From contig CM077648.1 in assembly GCA_039707465.1 (NCBI GenBank), positions 69,583,619 through 69,647,618 of the forward strand: 64,000 nucleotides of DNA, given 5' to 3'. Positions 1 through 9,050 of the stretch are shown here, in pieces. The translations under genes and the position numbers were made by a program. Source of the DNA: Rhabdophis nuchalis. Lineage: Eukaryota; Chordata; Lepidosauria; Squamata; Natricidae. How positions within the stretch are numbered: the first letter of the stretch is position 1; each line of letters begins with the position of its first letter. Below the pieces are notes generated by a model. The model was not told where the DNA came from. It saw nothing but the letters and a program-made list of their open reading frames with translations, and did not search any database.

Positions 1-525
1 TTGCGTCCCCTATTGGATCGGGGTGCCCTTTGCACAGTCACTCATGCCCTCGCGACATCCCAACTGGACTACTGCAATGCTCTCTACATGGGGCTTCCCT
101 TGAGGTGCACCCGAAGGCTTCAGCTAGTCCAAAATGCAGCCGCGCGGGTAGTTATGGGAGCCTCTAGTTTCTCCCATGTAACACCGCTCCTGCGCGAGCT
201 GCATTGGCTGCCTGTCGTCTTTCGGGTGCGCTTCAAGGTGATAGTTACCATCTTTAAAGCTCTCCATGGCACGGGACCTAGCTATCTGCAGGATCGCATT
301 CTGCCCCATACATCCCTGCGGCCGATTCGCTCCCACAGAGAGGGACTTCTCTGGGTGCCGTCCACTAGGCTGTGCCAGCGGGCGACGCCCAGGGGAAGGG
401 CCTTCTCTGTGGTGGGCCCGACCCTCTGGAACGACCTTCCCCCCAAAATCAGAACAACCATGGACCTTCACTCCTTCCGACAGCTATTAAAAACACATTT
501 CTTCTGTTTGGCTGGTCTAGGGTAA
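1..525 (+). pseudogene. L3/L2-like CR1 reverse transcriptase, C-terminal part
   Basis: This is the C-terminal end of a LINE ORF2 polyprotein, which copies the element's RNA at a nicked target. The frame is open from the window edge to a stop at 523-525. Visible signatures are LDYCNALYMGLPLRCTRRLQ, LVQNAAARV, LRELHWLPV, FKALHGTGPSYL and a terminal LWNDLPPKIRTT block, all typical of the thumb and C-terminal region of L2/L3-type CR1-group RTs. The catalytic palm lies upstream of the window. The apparent start codon is only the edge of the sequence. About 14 diverged copies of the same family occur in the window, so family assignment is secure. L2 versus L3 naming is less so. Confidence 0.85.
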
Positions 526-701
526 TTCAAATTTTAAATTGTTAAGGGGTTTTTAGGGATAGTTTTAATTTCATAGAAGTTTTTAGCGCAGGGTAAGTTT
601 AATTCGATTTTAATTTTGTACTTTGTGTGTTTTAATTGTTTTTTATTCCCTGTGCCCCGCCTCGAGTCCCTTCGGGGAGAGAGAGCGGGTTATAAATAAA
701 A

Positions 702-726
702 TTTATTATTATTATTATTATTATTA
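702..726. repeat. (TTA)n microsatellite at CR1 3' tail
   Basis: About eight TTA units directly follow the CR1 3' hairpin. The tail of the LINE has seeded the microsatellite. Confidence 0.9.
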
Positions 727-728
727 AA

Positions 729-1719
729 TTGAAGGGATGCATGGAGACAGATAAATCCAAAGAAAAGACAGTACACTTTCTTTTCCCATCTGCACAATTT
801 GTGGTCTCGAATTGACATGGCATGGATGAACCCAGAATTGATCAATAACATAGAAGATATGGAGATTTCGCCAAATACATGGGCAGACCACAATCCACTA
901 ATGGTAAAATGGAAAGGTCAGAGGAAATAATTCAGATGGACTCTAAATCAGAGAATTAAAAAGAAAAATCATATATACAAATGATGGATAAGGAATTAGA
1001 TATTTTCTTCAAGGAAAACAAGAAAGATCAAACAACACTACAAAATCTATGAGATGCTACAAAAGCCTATGTGCGGGGTATAACTGTAGCATATACAGCA
1101 AGGAGAAATAAGGAAAAAAGGAAACAGCAAACATTATTACAGGAGAAGCTTAAAGAGTTGGAGACCATGTTGCAGAAAGAACCACAAAATACTAAAATCA
1201 AAGAAGAGAGAGATTTGGTGAAACATAAAATCAATGTAACACTTCAAGAAGAAATGATAAGTAATATAAAAATGGCAAAACAAAATCATTTCAAAACAGC
1301 AATAAACCAGGTAGATGGCTGGCCCACAAATTGAAGAAAGAAAAACCAAACAGCTAATACAGCAATTATAGGTCGAACATGGGAATTTGTTCCATAAGGC
1401 AGAAGAAGAAAAAAGTATAATCCAAAACTTTTTTCAAACTCTGTACAGTCAGGAAAACATCTCAGAAAAAGAACTCCAAAATTATTTACAAGAGAGAAAC
1501 CTACCAAGTATTTCAGAGGAAGCAAGAGAAATGCTAAATGAAAAAACAACTCTAACAGAGATAAAGGATGCAACTAAGAAACAAAAAAACCATAAATCAC
1601 CAGGACCAGATGGGATTCCCGCAGAGATATATTAAAAAATTCAAGAAACGTTTGATGAAATCATGTTAGAATTGTACAATGAAGTATAAGAACAAACAAA
1701 AATACCAAGTTCATGGACT
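729..1719 (+). mobile_element. Decayed L1 LINE, endonuclease end to start of RT (left half)
   Basis: Frame-shifted translation gives the end of an L1 endonuclease near 740-930 (a HLHNLW-like block, then PNTWADHNPLMVKW). The linker and the start of the RT domain follow at 1071-1635, ending in the L1-type signature HKSPGPDGIPAEIY. At 1719 the L1 frame reads ...PSSWT and is cut by CR1 copy 2. It resumes at about 3207 with TEAFITLIPKE, so the two halves are one L1. Confidence 0.8.
1071..1635 (+). pseudogene. L1 ORF2 linker and RT finger fragment
   Basis: Two open pieces (1071-1334 and 1387-1635, different frames) encode the lysine- and glutamate-rich linker between L1 endonuclease and RT, then the conserved KNHKSPGPDGIPAEIY finger motif. 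Stops and frameshifts separate them, so the gene is dead. Base composition is AT-rich, in contrast to the GC-rich CR1 inserted next to it. Confidence 0.75.
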
Positions 1720-3206
1720 GGCACAACAGTTTCCCCGTCACCTGGAGGAAGTTGACTATCTAGATCCGCGCCAGTCCAGCTTTCGGCCCGGGCATAGCAC
1801 CGAGACGGCATTGGTCGCGTTGGTTGATGATCTCTGGAGGGCCAGAGATGGGGGTTGTTCCTCCATCCTGGTCCTATTAGACCTCTCGGCGGCTTTCGAT
1901 ACCATCGACCATGGTATCCTATTGCATCGGCTGGGGGGGTTGGGGGTGGGAGGCACCGTTTTACGGTGGTTCTCCTCCTACCTCTCTGGCCGATCACAAT
2001 TTGTGTTGGCAGGAGAGCAGAGGTCGACCTCGAGACCCCTCACATGTGGGGTGCCTCAGGGGTTGGTCCTCTTGCCTCTCCTGTTTAACACATACATGAA
2101 GCCGCTGGGTGAGATCATCCGTGGTTTTGGGGTAGAGTACCATCTTTACGCTGATGACACTCAGCTGTATATATCTACCCCAAACCACCCCAACGATGCT
2201 GTAGCGGTGATGTGCCAGTGCCTGGAAGCCGTGCGGATCTGGATGGGAAGTAACGGACTCAGGCTCAACCCGACCAAGACCGAGTGGCTGTGGTTTCCGG
2301 CTGCCCGATTCAACCAGCTCACTCCATCGCTGGCCATAGGGGGCGAACATCTTGCCCCTGTGGCTGGGGCGCGCAATTTGGGTGTTCTCCTGGATGCCCG
2401 GCTGTCCATGGAAGATCAAGTGACAGCCGTGGCCAGGAGGGCGTTTTACCAGGTTCGCCTGGTTCGCCAATTGCGCCCCCTATTGGATCGGGACGCCCTT
2501 CGCACAGTCACTCATGTGCTCGTGACATCCCGACTGGACTATTGTAACTCTCTCTACATGGGGCTCCCCTTGAGGTGCACCCGGAGACTTCAGCTAGTCC
2601 AGAACGCAGCCGCGCGAGCAATTATGGGAACCGCCAGCTTTACCCATATAACACCGCTCTTGCGCGAGCTGCACTGGCTACCTGTCGTCTTCCGGGTGCG
2701 CTTCAAGGTGTTAATTATCATCTTTAAAGCGCTCCATGGCTCGGGACCTAGCTATCTGCGGGATCGGATCCTGCCTCATACATCCTCACGGCCGATTCGC
2801 TCCCACAGAGAGGGACTTCTCCGGGTGCCGTCCACTAGACTTTGTCAGTGGGCGACACCCAGGGGAAGGGCTCTCTCTGTGGCGGGCCCAGCCCTCTGGA
2901 ACAACCTTCCCCCCAACATTAGGACGACCACGGACCTCCGCTCCTTCTGTCTTAAATTAAAAACACATCTTTTCTGTCTGGCCGGCCTAGGTTAGTCTCT
3001 CTGTCTCTGGGGTTTTATTGGGAAGTTTTTTAGTATAGCTTAGTTTTAATGGGGAATTTTAGCACAGGTTTAGGTTTAATTTGTTTTTTAAAGAAATGTT
3101 TGTATATATTTATTGTTTTTTATTCTTCCTGTGCACCGCCCCGAGTCCCTATGGGGAGAGGGAGCGGTTTACAAATATTAAATTGAAATTGATTGAAAAT
3201 TGAATT
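1720..3206 (+). mobile_element. L3/L2-like CR1 LINE, 5'-truncated (copy 2), nested in L1
   Basis: The element begins inside ORF2 at AQQFPRHLEE and ends after the 3' hairpin (about 3135-3170) in a degenerate AATTGAAATTGATTGAAAATTG tail. Flanking L1 sequence reads SSWT on the left and TEAF on the right, with the short shared target GACT (1716-1719 and 3207-3210). This fits a short CR1-type TSD. Confidence 0.88.
1721..2995 (+). CDS. CR1-group LINE reverse transcriptase, partial ORF2
   Basis: An uninterrupted 425-codon frame covers most of the RT. In order it shows the palm motif A block LLDLSAAFDTIDHGI, FSSYLSGRSQFVL, the CGVPQG block, the catalytic YADDTQLY box, KTEWLWFP, NLGVLLDARLS, and the C-terminal LDYCNSLYMGLPL and LWNNLPP blocks. 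The longer open frame (from 1679) includes about 14 codons that belong to the flanking L1, so that methionine is not a real start. The endonuclease is missing through 5' truncation. Catalytic aspartates are intact, suggesting a fairly young copy that cannot move on its own. Confidence 0.85.
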   Translation, partial: AQQFPRHLEEVDYLDPRQSSFRPGHSTETALVALVDDLWRARDGGCSSILVLLDLSAAFDTIDHGILLHRLGGLGVGGTVLRWFSSYLSGRSQFVLAGEQRSTSRPLTCGVPQGLVLLPLLFNTYMKPLGEIIRGFGVEYHLYADDTQLYISTPNHPNDAVAVMCQCLEAVRIWMGSNGLRLNPTKTEWLWFPAARFNQLTPSLAIGGEHLAPVAGARNLGVLLDARLSMEDQVTAVARRAFYQVRLVRQLRPLLDRDALRTVTHVLVTSRLDYCNSLYMGLPLRCTRRLQLVQNAAARAIMGTASFTHITPLLRELHWLPVVFRVRFKVLIIIFKALHGSGPSYLRDRILPHTSSRPIRSHREGLLRVPSTRLCQWATPRGRALSVAGPALWNNLPPNIRTTTDLRSFCLKLKTHLFCLAGLG

Positions 3207-3785
3207 GACTGAGGCATTTATAACATTAATTCCAAAAGAAGAAACAGACAATCAATTGATCCAACACTATAGGCCAATCTTAGAAGAATACAAAACTCAG
3301 GCATTTGCAGTTGATATGGTTTTTATAATAAAAGATCCCCTTGAAACAGGGAAAATATTATTTCAGGAAGTAGAGGAATTTGGTAAAGTTGCAGGCTTAA
3401 AAATAAATAAAAATAAAACAAAGATAATTACTAAAAATCTTACAAAAAGGCAAAATGAGGAATTAAACTACTGGAAATGCAAATAGTTAAAAAGGTAAAA
3501 TACTTTGGAATCTGGCTAACGGCTAAATGTTTTACTATCAAAGAAGACAACTATTCAAAATTACTACAACAAATACAAAAGGACTTGGAAAATTGGGCTA
3601 AATTAGAATTATCGCTGATTGAAAGAATTGTGACCATAAAAATGAATATCCTACCAAAAATTCTATTTCTATTCCAAAGTGTACCAGTAAAATTAGGGGA
3701 AAGTTTTTTCGTGGAACTAAATAAAATAATTTTAAATTTTATTTGGCTGGGGAAAAAAGATAGGATAAAATTAAAATTACTATAG
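3207..3785 (+). pseudogene. L1 ORF2 reverse transcriptase fragment with internal deletion
   Basis: Two frames (to 3486, then 3477-3785) carry L1 RT motifs: TLIPKE, NYRPI-like HYRPI, a mutated catalytic box AFAVDM, SLIERIVTIKMNILPKILFLFQSVPV and NFIWLGKK. The palm segment between HYRPI and the catalytic box is absent, and a frameshift sits near 3480. The product could not be active. Confidence 0.8.
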
Positions 3786-4062
3786 GACTCTAGAATCAAA
3801 GGAGGATTTGGCCTCCCAGATTGGGAGCTTTACTACCAGGCAGCAGTGGTAATGGCTCAAAGAATGGATAGTACTCCAAAATAAAAGAATATTTACGATA
3901 GAGGGCCATAATTTACAGCTTGGCTGGTATGCTTTTATCTGGGAGGGAAAGAGTAAAGCCAATAAATATTTCCAGAGGCATCAGGTAAGAGGGCCCTTAC
4001 TAGAAATATGGATAAAAGTCAAAAGAAACTTCTACACAAAAATTCCCAGATGGATATCAATC

Positions 4063-4302
4063 ATGGAAGCAATTATCTACCACAATGTAATAGATTTGAA
4101 TAGGATATTGACATATAAGGAATTATTGGATGGGCAAGGAAAACTTAAAACAAATCAGGAGTTAAAATTACAGGGAATTGAATTAGGCTGCTGGTCATAT
4201 CTACAAATTCAAACAAGATACAAAAAGGATTTAGAACAGTACGGATTTCAAAATGAACAACAAGAATTGGACAAAAGAAATATTGATAACAGAAAGCTGT
4301 AA
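4063..4302 (+). pseudogene. L1 ORF2 C-terminal fragment
   Basis: The frame contains NRILTYKELLDGQGKLKTNQELKLQG followed by CWSYLQIQTRYKKD, the region just before the L1 C-terminal cysteine cluster. It aligns by eye with the minus-strand L1 fragment at 61523-61729 (YNDILNDKGELKTKQELSSQG), showing that both are one L1 family. Confidence 0.7.
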
Positions 4303-4345
4303 AAGTGTAATTATGATGTTAATATTTGGAAAATGTCATATAAAA

Positions 4346-4648
4346 ATACTTTAAAAATAAATTAATAAAACAACAAATGGCAATGGAAAATTGATGCAAA
4401 AACAAAAAAATTCCTCTGCTAATTGATATTCTAGTGCAGACAATAGCCAGGATGCACCATATAATTCCTCTTCCTAGATGAATTGGTTATTTAAATGTCA
4501 TTTATGATGCTAGTTTAAATGACTTCCCTCTCCAAATTAACTACAAAATCTTTTCTTTTCTTTTTCATGGGCCTCCAGTTTCAACTTCAGAAAGTTCAAA
4601 TTCCCAAATTTAAAGCCAGCTAAAAATTGGAAGGCAGCTATTGGACAT
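4346..4648. other. AT-rich stretch between the L1 and the HAL1-like insertion
   Basis: No gene is seen. The sequence is AT-rich, with a pyrimidine tract near 4545-4570. It may be the left part of the unidentified LINE whose RT fragment lies at 6745-6945, split by the HAL1-like insertion. Confidence 0.4.
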
Positions 4649-4665
4649 CTGATTTCTATACTATT
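4649..4665. repeat. Target-site duplication, left copy (17 bp)
   Basis: CTGATTTCTATACTATT here is identical to 6677-6693, the other side of the ORF2-less L1 insertion. It is followed by the poly-T (poly-A on minus) tail. Confidence 0.9.
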
Positions 4666-4925
4666 TTTTTTTTTGAAAAAAGTTTTATTGGGTTTTATAA
4701 ATTTTGTACAAATAGGGTAAAGGGTAAGGTGTAAAAAGACATTTTGAGAACTTTCATGCCGAGGTCGTCGACTCCTTCCAAGACTTCATAACAAAATATA
4801 GATAATACATTTAGCTTTCATTTGTACTACAAAGTGGATAGAAATGCAAATATATCATTGTAAAAAACTATGCTAGCAAACATATATAAACATCCAAACA
4901 ATTATTATGTTATATTGAAATAAAG

Positions 4926-5369
4926 TCACTTTTGAGATCTAAGTCTTTTGGCAATTGTATCTTCTTCTCCCTGGCCCCCAGTGGGTGGGGCCGCGGCACC
5001 CCCTGCTCCCCCATTTTCATCCTCCAGGATTGAGGAGTGTTTTTTAAGAAAGGCTTCCGCCTCTGCAATTGTTTTAATTCTTACTCTTCCTCCCTCCCAG
5101 AACACCAACATTCCCTCAGGCATCACCCACTTGAACCAGACCCCCTGTTTAAATAATCTTTTAGATAAGAAGGAATACTTCCGTCTTAACTCTCGTATTT
5201 TCTTCGGGACCTGCTTCAAGATGGTTATCTCTTTCTGTTGGTAAATTAATGGACTGTCTCTCTGCGCCCTCAAGATCCTTTCCCTTGTCGACCTTCTTAC
5301 AAATTTAATATGTATCTCTCTGGGTACTTCATTTATCCTGGCATATGCTGAATTTATTCTATATATCAA
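4926..5369 (-). CDS. L1 ORF1 protein, RRM/C-terminal half (after frameshift)
   Basis: Continuing the ORF1 protein in another frame, this piece carries INSAYARINEVPREIHIKFV, TRERILRAQRD, QVPKKIRELRRKYSFLSKRL, FKWVMPEGMLVFWEGGRVRI and a glycine/alanine-rich tail ending at 4926. These match the L1 ORF1p CTD (the REIHIKF and R-K-YSFLSK blocks). Its methionine at 5369 is a reading-frame artefact. The true start is at 5805. A single-base indel in a homopolymer is the only visible lesion, so a base-calling error is possible. Confidence 0.82.
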   Translation of the reverse strand: MIYRINSAYARINEVPREIHIKFVRRSTRERILRAQRDSPLIYQQKEITILKQVPKKIRELRRKYSFLSKRLFKQGVWFKWVMPEGMLVFWEGGRVRIKTIAEAEAFLKKHSSILEDENGGAGGAAAPPTGGQGEEDTIAKRLRSQK

Positions 5370-5370
5370 A

Positions 5371-5805
5371 TCAATGTCCCCCCCTTATCTCATCCTTAGG
5401 CTTGTGTAAGTAATCTGCTAAAATTGTACACATTAAATCAGTTAAATCTTCATCACGCGCCTCAGGAACAATTTGAAATCTTAAAAAATATGACATCCTT
5501 TCAAAATCCATCCTAGACATATGACCAGTTAAATCCCCAATTTCATTATTAATACTTTTAAGCTCTCCCTTTGCCCCAGCTAACCCCACCTCCAGTTCAT
5601 CAGTTTTTTGTGTATTTTCCATTAATTTCTTCTGTACCTCCAAAAGTTCTAACTTAGAACTGACTTGGTTCTTTCTCATTTCTTTAATTTCTTTCACCAA
5701 GGTTTGAAGGGTTTCTTCCATTGCTGTTAATCTAGCATCCGTATCAGGTTTTTCAGGTAGCATCGAGGTGATTTTAGGCTGATGTGTCTGCTTTTTTGAA
5801 GCCAT
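5371..5805 (-). CDS. L1 ORF1 protein, N-terminal coiled-coil half
   Basis: The 144-codon frame starts MASKKQTHQPKITSMLPEKP and continues into heptad-rich coiled coil (LTAMEETLQTLVKEIKEMRK, LELLEVQKKLMENTQ, LKSINNEIGDLTGHM). It then enters the RRM-like domain (DFERMSYFLRFQIVPEA, ADYLHKPKDEIRG). ORF1p is the trimeric RNA-binding chaperone of L1 particles. The frame is lost at a run of seven C (plus strand, 5377-5383), one longer than needed to stay in frame with the next piece. Confidence 0.85.
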   Translation of the reverse strand: MASKKQTHQPKITSMLPEKPDTDARLTAMEETLQTLVKEIKEMRKNQVSSKLELLEVQKKLMENTQKTDELEVGLAGAKGELKSINNEIGDLTGHMSRMDFERMSYFLRFQIVPEARDEDLTDLMCTILADYLHKPKDEIRGGH

Positions 5806-6676
5806 GGTGAATGATTTAAGTCTGTGTCAGTAAAATGGCGTCTGCTGGACAGAAGCTGGTGAGGCAGGGGACGAGCAAATTCCAATAAACAAAGTCTTAA
5901 TTTTGCCTAATTAAAGTCCAGAGGGAAACCAAATTTTTACAATCAAATAGAAGAAAAAAGGCACTTCAGGGAAAGGACCAATTAATCAATTATAATCAAT
6001 CATAAGTAAAGAAAAAGAGAGGCAGTTCCATCCACAAGGGAATGTCAGCAATCATCCATAAAGAGTGTGTCTCAAGAGAACAAAGGAACGCCATCTTCCC
6101 CGCCCATCTGGAAGCCGCCGGGAGTTAACAAAGTGGAAAATTGATTCTTCATTGCCAGACTTCGATTCTAAGTATCCACAATCATTCCAGAAAGACTTTC
6201 ACTCACGTTTAGAAAAGTTTGAATGCAGGTTTCTCCGCTTCCTCAAGCCTGAGGAGCAGTTTCAAAATGCTGCTTTTCTTCCGTTCCAAGGGGGGGTTTC
6301 ACAAACTCCCCCCTCCATCGTTTTGTAAAACAAAAGTTGCAAGCAGAAAGAGAAAGTCACTCACAATCCACTCTGCAGCGAAGAGTCTCGGCTTTGCCTC
6401 CGACTCCAGCGATTCAACCCTCTCACGAACCATTAAATGTTCCGGTCCTCCTTCAGCGAAGGGAACCAAGCCCCCCGCAGCATGTCCTTCTACTCCTGGG
6501 TCGAAGACAAGGACCTCCCCCCGACCCCTGTTGGGATGAGGAAATCCAGGCAAGCTGACCGTACGGCGGGAGTCCTTTAAAAGGAACTCCCTGCCCCGTT
6601 AGGGGCTATAAAAGAAACAAAACGGCGGACGAGTCCCAGGACTCGACCGTCGCCTACGGGAAACCGGAAGGAAGTC
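5806..6676 (-). promoter_or_regulatory. L1 5'UTR / internal promoter region
   Basis: About 870 bp of GC-richer, CpG-containing sequence precedes ORF1 up to the TSD. By analogy with L1 it should carry an internal promoter, but no specific element could be identified by eye. Confidence 0.55.
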
Positions 6677-6693
6677 CTGATTTCTATACTATT
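6677..6693. repeat. Target-site duplication, right copy (17 bp)
   Basis: Identical to 4649-4665. It abuts the 5' end of the HAL1-like element. Confidence 0.9.
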
Positions 6694-6744
6694 AATGAAA
6701 GCTAACAAGTAGAGTTGATTTCCATGTCAGTTTCTCCCTTTAGA

Positions 6745-6945
6745 CAGACTGATTGCTCTAAAAAGATGCCCAAATACTATTGCTATTTTGCTATTGTCCC
6801 AATCTTTAAGAAAAATGATAAGTCTGATCTTGCTCATTTCTTTCCAATCAGCTTGGAAAGAAGCATTATTAGTGAACTTTATGCTAAATATCTAAATGAG
6901 ATATGCACTAACATTTGTACAAATTCAAGGTGCCCTTTAAGACTG
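6745..6945 (+). pseudogene. Non-LTR RT fragment (LINE, family uncertain)
   Basis: The frame at 6715-6948 includes AIVPIFKKNDKSDL, HFFPISL and SIISELYAKYL. These resemble the 'VPIYKKGDKSDPxNYRPISL...SKLYAKHL' segment of non-LTR RTs. The match is short and degenerate. It could be the host element into which the HAL1-like insertion jumped. Confidence 0.45.
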
Positions 6946-7087
6946 TGATTCAATCCCTGTGACCCAGAGGAAAGAAACAATAATTTTAAATAAAATGTCT
7001 ATTCTTTAATTTTAAAAAAATGTAACTCAGGGTTGACATCAAGACTAAGGCTGGGTCTGCCTGATTATATTACTGTTGATATAAAGC

Positions 7088-7218
7088 AGGGGTGTCAAAC
7101 TCGTGATGACATGTTGCCATGTGACGTATCACAACTTTCCCCCCCTTCGCTAAAACAGGTGGGCGTGGCCAGCATTTGACACATTTGGCCTGCAGGCTGT
7201 ACATTTGACACCCCGATA
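7088..7218. mobile_element. hAT-like MITE
   Basis: A non-coding 130-bp unit has imperfect terminal inverted repeats: CAGGGGTGTCAAACTC at the left, and TTTGACACCCC at the right, which is the reverse complement of GGGGTGTCAAA. The CAGGGGTGTCAAA end is typical of short hAT-derived elements in vertebrates. TSDs were not resolved. Confidence 0.55.
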
Positions 7219-7469
7219 TACAATTTGGGAGCTTTTCTTATCTATGTAATTATTCGTAACTGTTGATGTACCTTTTCTATCTCCTCTATAATTCTTGGTC
7301 AATATATTGTTGACCTCCTGGTGAAGTTTTGGTGGTAGCCCAGGAATTATTGTTAGAGAGAATTCTAATAAAGAAACATTCATTTTGCTTTGATTCATGT
7401 TTAATGGATCACTATTATATGTTTCTATACTGTCAATCACTTAGAGTTTGTTTGTTTGTTTGTTTTTAG

Positions 7470-7598
7470 GCCACGATTTTTGCTCCGAAGGACATAAGTG
7501 TTTAGAAAATTCTTTTTGCAGAAATGTTGAAGAAAAGTCAGTTTGTAGCTGCCAAGATGGTTTCCGAGCTCTTCGAGATGACAGTGTATACTGTGAAG
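7470..7598 (+). CDS. NELL2: NELL2 exon encoding an EGF-like module
   Basis: This 129-nt exon is flanked by a T-rich tract and acceptor AG (7468-7469) and by donor GTAAAT (7599). Both splice phases are 1, as usual for EGF modules. Its 43 codons start with a split glycine, then HDFCSEGHKCLENSFC, and include six cysteines in EGF spacing and the run DGFRALRDDSVYCE. That run closely resembles the first EGF-like repeat of NELL2 as I remember it (DGFRALRED-AYCED). NELL1 differs here. NELL2 is a secreted multimeric glycoprotein of the nervous system with laminin-G-like, VWC and EGF domains. No neighbouring exon was found in the window. The call rests on memory of the family, not on an alignment. Confidence 0.85.
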
Positions 7599-7604
7599 GT
7601 AAAT

Positions 7605-8120
7605 TCTTATAAAACATTGCTATATCAGCAACAAAAAATAGTCTGGAATATTGCATGAAGTATAATTAATTCATAGCTTGCCCAAGTAATGGGCTCATGA
7701 GAACATTTAATTTAAAGCTTATTAATCAAATGAAATAATTATGTCAAATTAAGAGTTTATCTTTTTTTTAAAGTTTGTGTCAAAGTAAGACACTAATATG
7801 ATTGGGTTCTTGATTTATAAGTAATACATTAACACGTAACTGTTGATTTTGTTCCATTAGTCAGATTTCAGATAAATTAATTGTTATATATTAGGCCATG
7901 TTAATACATTTTGAGTTGTTGTATCATTGTAATTAAATCATGATTGTCCTTAAAATCATAGCATTCAAAGTAAACAAAAGGGCTGGAGTCTCAGGATTTT
8001 ATAATATGCATAATTTTAATAACAGCATTAAATTTGAAAGATTGAACAAATATTGCTACTATTATGAATGTGCTAACTCATTACATGGTTGGTTCATGGA
8101 ATGTACATACATGCATTCAT
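7605..8120. other. AT-rich intron sequence
   Basis: Sequence downstream of the NELL2 exon donor is AT-rich. No recognisable repeat or gene was seen. Confidence 0.6.
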
Positions 8121-8124
8121 ACAC

Positions 8125-8147
8125 TGTGTGTGTGCGTGTGTGTGTGT
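8125..8147. repeat. (TG)n microsatellite
   Basis: A run of TG dinucleotides is broken by one GCG. Confidence 0.85.
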
Positions 8148-8498
8148 ATAGAATGCATTGCAATAGTCAAGATGGGAACTGACTAGGGTGTGAGTGGCCG
8201 TGAGCAAGAATTGTTCACATAGGCCACCTGGAGTTGTCAATTTAGTAGAAAGTTCAGATTATGCACTGGGTTTGTCTTGGGCAGTGCAACCCCATCCAAG
8301 ACCAGATATAGCAATTCTCCATGCATCAAAGAACCCCAAACCCAGAGACATTCCATCTTGCCAGAGTTCAGTTTCAATCCGTTTCTCCCCATCCAAGCCT
8401 TAACAGCTTCAAGCACTGTGAGAGGGAGGTCATGGCATTGCTTAACTCACTATGGGCCAAGACATATAGCTATACATGTTTGTAAAGAGAGGTGCTTA

Positions 8499-8513
8499 CA
8501 CACACACACACAC

Positions 8514-8584
<71 letters not shown>
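8499..8584. repeat. Compound (CA)n(GA)n microsatellite
   Basis: About eight CA units are followed by an uninterrupted (GA) run of roughly 34 units. The RERERE open frame across it is an artefact. Confidence 0.95.
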
Positions 8585-8589
<5 letters not shown>

Positions 8590-9050
8590 AACAGAAATTG
8601 GATCATAATTCACAAGTCATAATTCACAAGATATTTTGCTTTAGTTCTGTTCTGTAATCTTTCAAAACTCTGACATTCAACTGAATTTCAATGTTATAAT
8701 TCAGCTGTTAGAACTAGTTTTGATTTAATATTTGTCCAGATTTTTTGTAGTATTTTAAGGGTTGGGAGCAAATTCCCAAAATTATATTGTTAGTAGACTG
8801 AAATTGAGCATTCTGGGACATTTAGGTCTTGCCCACTACCCCATTGAAGTCAATGGAAGCCAATCTCTAAGCCGCACCCTCTAAACAGATTCTTGAATTC
8901 TGATTGGTTGTTTACTTATGACATCATTAAGCACCGCCCCATGCATGAAATTCTCTGCTAAGCTGCATCACCATCCATGCAATTCCCCACAACACAAAAT
9001 TGAATATAATATAAAACTTTTTCTTATATATATTAAAATGGATACAGTAT
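8585..9050. other. Unassigned AT-rich sequence
   Basis: No gene was recognised. It lies directly upstream of the Polinton-like segment and could contain more of it. Confidence 0.4.

Larger units (their letters stand above)
1..728 (+). mobile_element. L3/L2-like CR1 LINE, 3' part (copy 1)
   Basis: The ORF2 C-terminus is followed by a roughly 180-bp 3'UTR. It ends in the hairpin seen in every copy here, a CCCCGCC-like arm, GAGTCCCTTCGGGGAGAG and a GCGGGTTATAAAT arm, followed by a simple repeat. This stem is probably what the RT recognises at the RNA 3' end (inference). The copy abuts L1 endonuclease sequence on its right, so it may be inserted in that L1. Confidence 0.85.
3207..4345 (+). mobile_element. 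Decayed L1 LINE, right half (RT remainder to 3' end)
   Basis: The L1 resumes after CR1 copy 2 with TEAFITLIPKEETD and HYRPI. It then skips the RT core and continues with AFAVDMVFIIKDPLE (the FADD box, with one aspartate changed to valine), GLKINKNKTKI and VKYFGIWLT. The C-terminal region runs to about 4302 and a short AT-rich 3' end with A-runs follows. The missing RT centre implies an internal deletion of several hundred bases. Confidence 0.8.
4666..6676 (-). mobile_element. HAL1-like L1 derivative: 5'UTR + ORF1 + 3'UTR, no ORF2
   Basis: Reading the minus strand, the element has a GC-rich 5'UTR (about 6676-5806), ORF1 (5805-4926, one frameshift), a short AT-rich 3'UTR and a poly-A tail at 4666-4680. 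Perfect 17-bp TSDs flank it, so the 2.0-kb unit inserted as it stands. It lacks endonuclease and RT and must have used another L1's ORF2 protein in trans. This architecture is known in mammals as HAL1. The 5' end resembles the L1 5'UTR at about 28340 (shared GGTCGAGTC/GGTTGAGTC context). The alternative is a single L1 transcript that lost ORF2 by splicing or deletion before insertion. Confidence 0.85.

Noticed and set aside
8277..8588. Open frame ending in a long RERERE run
   Set aside because: Translation of the (GA)n microsatellite. No coding features.
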